Shown here: positions 43,049 through 44,467 of the stretch, piece by piece
Position numbering within the stretch: position 1 is the first letter of the stretch
Layout: every line of letters starts with the position of its first letter
NCBI RefSeq assembly: GCF_003628145.1
Contig: NZ_RBZV01000020.1
Location: 1-44,467 of the forward strand
Length of the DNA: 44,467 nt
From: Trinickia fusca
GTDB taxonomy: Bacteria > Pseudomonadota > Gammaproteobacteria > Burkholderiales > Burkholderiaceae
Reading direction: 5' to 3'
Translations under genes and position numbers: made by a program
The notes under the pieces: generated by a model
Seen by the model: only the letters and a program-made list of their open reading frames with translations
What the model was told of the DNA's origin: nothing
Database searches by the model: none

Positions 43049-44467
43049 CGATTCAACCTCTCCGCCTTGGCCATATCGGCTTCTTCCTTAAGCTGCTCGG
43101 CCTCTTCTGGAGAGACTTGCGCAACGTTTACAGGAACCTCGGGAATGCCAGCCTTCATGGCAGCCTCAGCGCGATGATGCCCGTCGACTATTACTAGCTT
43201 CCCATCTCCAACGTCGGCCGCCTCCACCGGCGGGAATGCCCCATAGCCGCCCTGCGCGCGCATGGCAGATGCATATCGCTTCACTTTGTTGCCCGTCATC
43301 TCACTCGGGCCTTGGCGGGACTGCAACCGCCTTGGATTGACCATCATCGGGCATGTTTTGTTCAGCCCCAGCGGATCAATCCAGCCGGTCGAGGCTGGCG
43401 CATATTGATACAAATTGAAGCCGCCCGAAAGTTTGATCGGGTCCACGGAAATGAACCGTCCGACGCTCGCATCGTAATACCGATGCCTGTTGTACGCGAG
43501 CCCCGTCTCGTCGTCCAGTTGCTGGCCCTGGAACCTCAGCGGATTCTTCGGTGCAATCCCAGCCGCCTTCGACGCTCGCGCGATCACCTGCTGCGCCTCG
43601 CCCCACGCCTTATAGGAGGCTTCCCAAACCACCTCGCCCAGCTCGTCCGTCATCATCAGCGGCGTGCCAATCTGGTCGCAATGGTAGTAGAAGACGTGCG
43701 CGTCCGAGGTACGCTGCGGCACTTGTCGTAGAGGGTCTTCCTCTGGGACGTAGTGATCATCGGGGTGCCACACCAGCGTCGGGATGCCGTGTACGGCGTC
43801 CGCAACGAACTGCACGAGCGGCACGAATGAGTCCGCTTCGTAGACGTAGTGCGTCACACCCTCTTCGGTGGTCTCGTAAGCGAGCGTGTCGCCGTCCCAC
43901 CCAAAGACGGTGCGCGTGCCGTTCACGTCCTTTGCGATGCGGCGACCCAGCGCGTCGTAGTAGTACCGCGCCTCGCTGCGGCGCGTCGCTTCTTCTACGC
44001 GTGCTGCGTGCAAGCGGTTGAAGGCATCCCATTCATAACGCTGCTCGCCTTGCGCGGAACGCCGATGGATCAGGTTGCCGCGCGCATCATAGGCGAAGTG
44101 CATGCCCGCGTAGGCTTTCAGCAGATTGCCCAGCACCTTCGGCACTTGCGCGGGCAGCGTGCTGTCTTCCCGGGCATAACTCACGGAAGTACGCGTCCCG
44201 GCCGTCGCGGGCGGGTCCACAATATTGCTGGCCGGATCGAACGCAAAGCGCTCACGATCGACCGGACTCTTGGCTTCGATCAACCGCCCGATCGGGTCGT
44301 AGCGGTAATCCGTATAGCCTTGATACCGATCCTCGATCTCCGTCAGCTGCCCCGCCGCGTCGTATCGATATTTGCGCTCGGCCAGCGGCATCGGTGCTCG
44401 CTCGCGCTGCACCGTGCGCCGAATCATGCGGCCCGCAGCATCATATGCGGTGCTCTGCGTGAGCCTG
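43036..44467 (-). CDS. Rhs-family toxin, C-terminal part with ParB-like nuclease tip (partial)
   Basis: The gene enters from the right edge; the frame is open to base 44467 and reads about 476 residues. Repeated YD motifs (YDAAGR, YRYDAAGQLTEIEDRYQG, YDPIGRLIEAKS) and the conserved core YNRHRYYDASVGRFISVDP, GLAYNRH and IDPLGLN mark the end of the Rhs shell. The variable tip after IDPLGL is about 105 residues and contains LVIVDGHHRAEAAMKAGI, the signature of the ParB/sulfiredoxin-like nuclease fold. Such tips are delivered into rival cells by type VI secretion or similar systems; no secretion gene is visible in the window. Confidence 0.92.
   Translation of the reverse strand, partial: RLTQSTAYDAAGRMIRRTVQRERAPMPLAERKYRYDAAGQLTEIEDRYQGYTDYRYDPIGRLIEAKSPVDRERFAFDPASNIVDPPATAGTRTSVSYAREDSTLPAQVPKVLGNLLKAYAGMHFAYDARGNLIHRRSAQGEQRYEWDAFNRLHAARVEEATRRSEARYYYDALGRRIAKDVNGTRTVFGWDGDTLAYETTEEGVTHYVYEADSFVPLVQFVADAVHGIPTLVWHPDDHYVPEEDPLRQVPQRTSDAHVFYYHCDQIGTPLMMTDELGEVVWEASYKAWGEAQQVIARASKAAGIAPKNPLRFQGQQLDDETGLAYNRHRYYDASVGRFISVDPIKLSGGFNLYQYAPASTGWIDPLGLNKTCPMMVNPRRLQSRQGPSEMTGNKVKRYASAMRAQGGYGAFPPVEAADVGDGKLVIVDGHHRAEAAMKAGIPEVPVNVAQVSPEEAEQLKEEADMAKAERLNRCQY

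Overview
The window looks like a chromosomal accessory region of a high-GC beta-proteobacterium, most likely Burkholderiaceae (Burkholderia/Paraburkholderia/Caballeronia). This is an inference from a BcepMu gp16-type regulator, a CoA-dependent 2-aminobenzoate pathway, codon style and the insertion-sequence families; no rRNA or tRNA gene confirms it.

Layout. (1) 1-6.1 kb is a decayed patchwork: an IS30 transposase tail at the left edge, a nuclease-like gene, a hypothetical gene with a frameshifted follower, a 45-residue membrane peptide, a frameshifted ParS/Xre-type antitoxin without its toxin, and an IS3 remnant fused in frame to the start of another gene. (2) 6.2-14.3 kb is a Tn7-like transposition module: tnsA, tnsB, tnsC and tniQ on the minus strand, then a gp16-type DNA-binding gene, and a plus-strand Xre regulator joined to a second TniQ. 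No cas gene or CRISPR array is visible. (3) 14.6-18.1 kb carries minus-strand cargo: an AbiJ-like protein with a DUF559-type nuclease end, a 39-residue peptide and a protein with a nuclease-like core lacking the usual lysine. (4) 18.8-30.1 kb is the most striking part. All genes are on the plus strand and mostly overlap: AAA+ ATPase, cytoplasmic subtilisin (S8), sigma factor, a 212-residue unknown, an ImmA/IrrE-UvrD helicase fusion, a double ubiquitin-like protein, an E2-like protein, a JAB/JAMM peptidase and an E1/ThiF-like enzyme. (5) 30.4-38.7 kb is an eight-gene operon for CoA-dependent 2-aminobenzoate (anthranilate) breakdown: monooxygenase/reductase, SDR, MarR regulator, enoyl-CoA hydratase, acyl-CoA dehydrogenase, thioesterase, RidA-like protein, CoA ligase. 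(6) 38.8-44.5 kb holds a COG4637-like ATPase between the ligase 3' end and a decayed second copy of that end, another AAA ATPase with a palindromic operator candidate, a small secreted protein, and an Rhs toxin C-terminus (ParB-like nuclease) with its presumed immunity gene.

How the genes may work together. In region 4 a sequence of the form TTCCGAT-N16-GACTTA, with identical spacing, occurs three times: before the sigma-factor gene, before the ubiquitin-like gene and just before the E1 gene. The simplest reading is a self-amplifying regulon in which the locus's own sigma factor switches on ubiquitin-like conjugation, with the ImmA-helicase fusion as a possible damage or phage sensor and the AAA+/subtilase pair as a possible effector. 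Gene identities and the repeated sites are seen in the sequence; the wiring is inference. Bacterial ubiquitin-like conjugation loci of the Bil/Bub type are known antiphage systems, but I do not recognise this combination.
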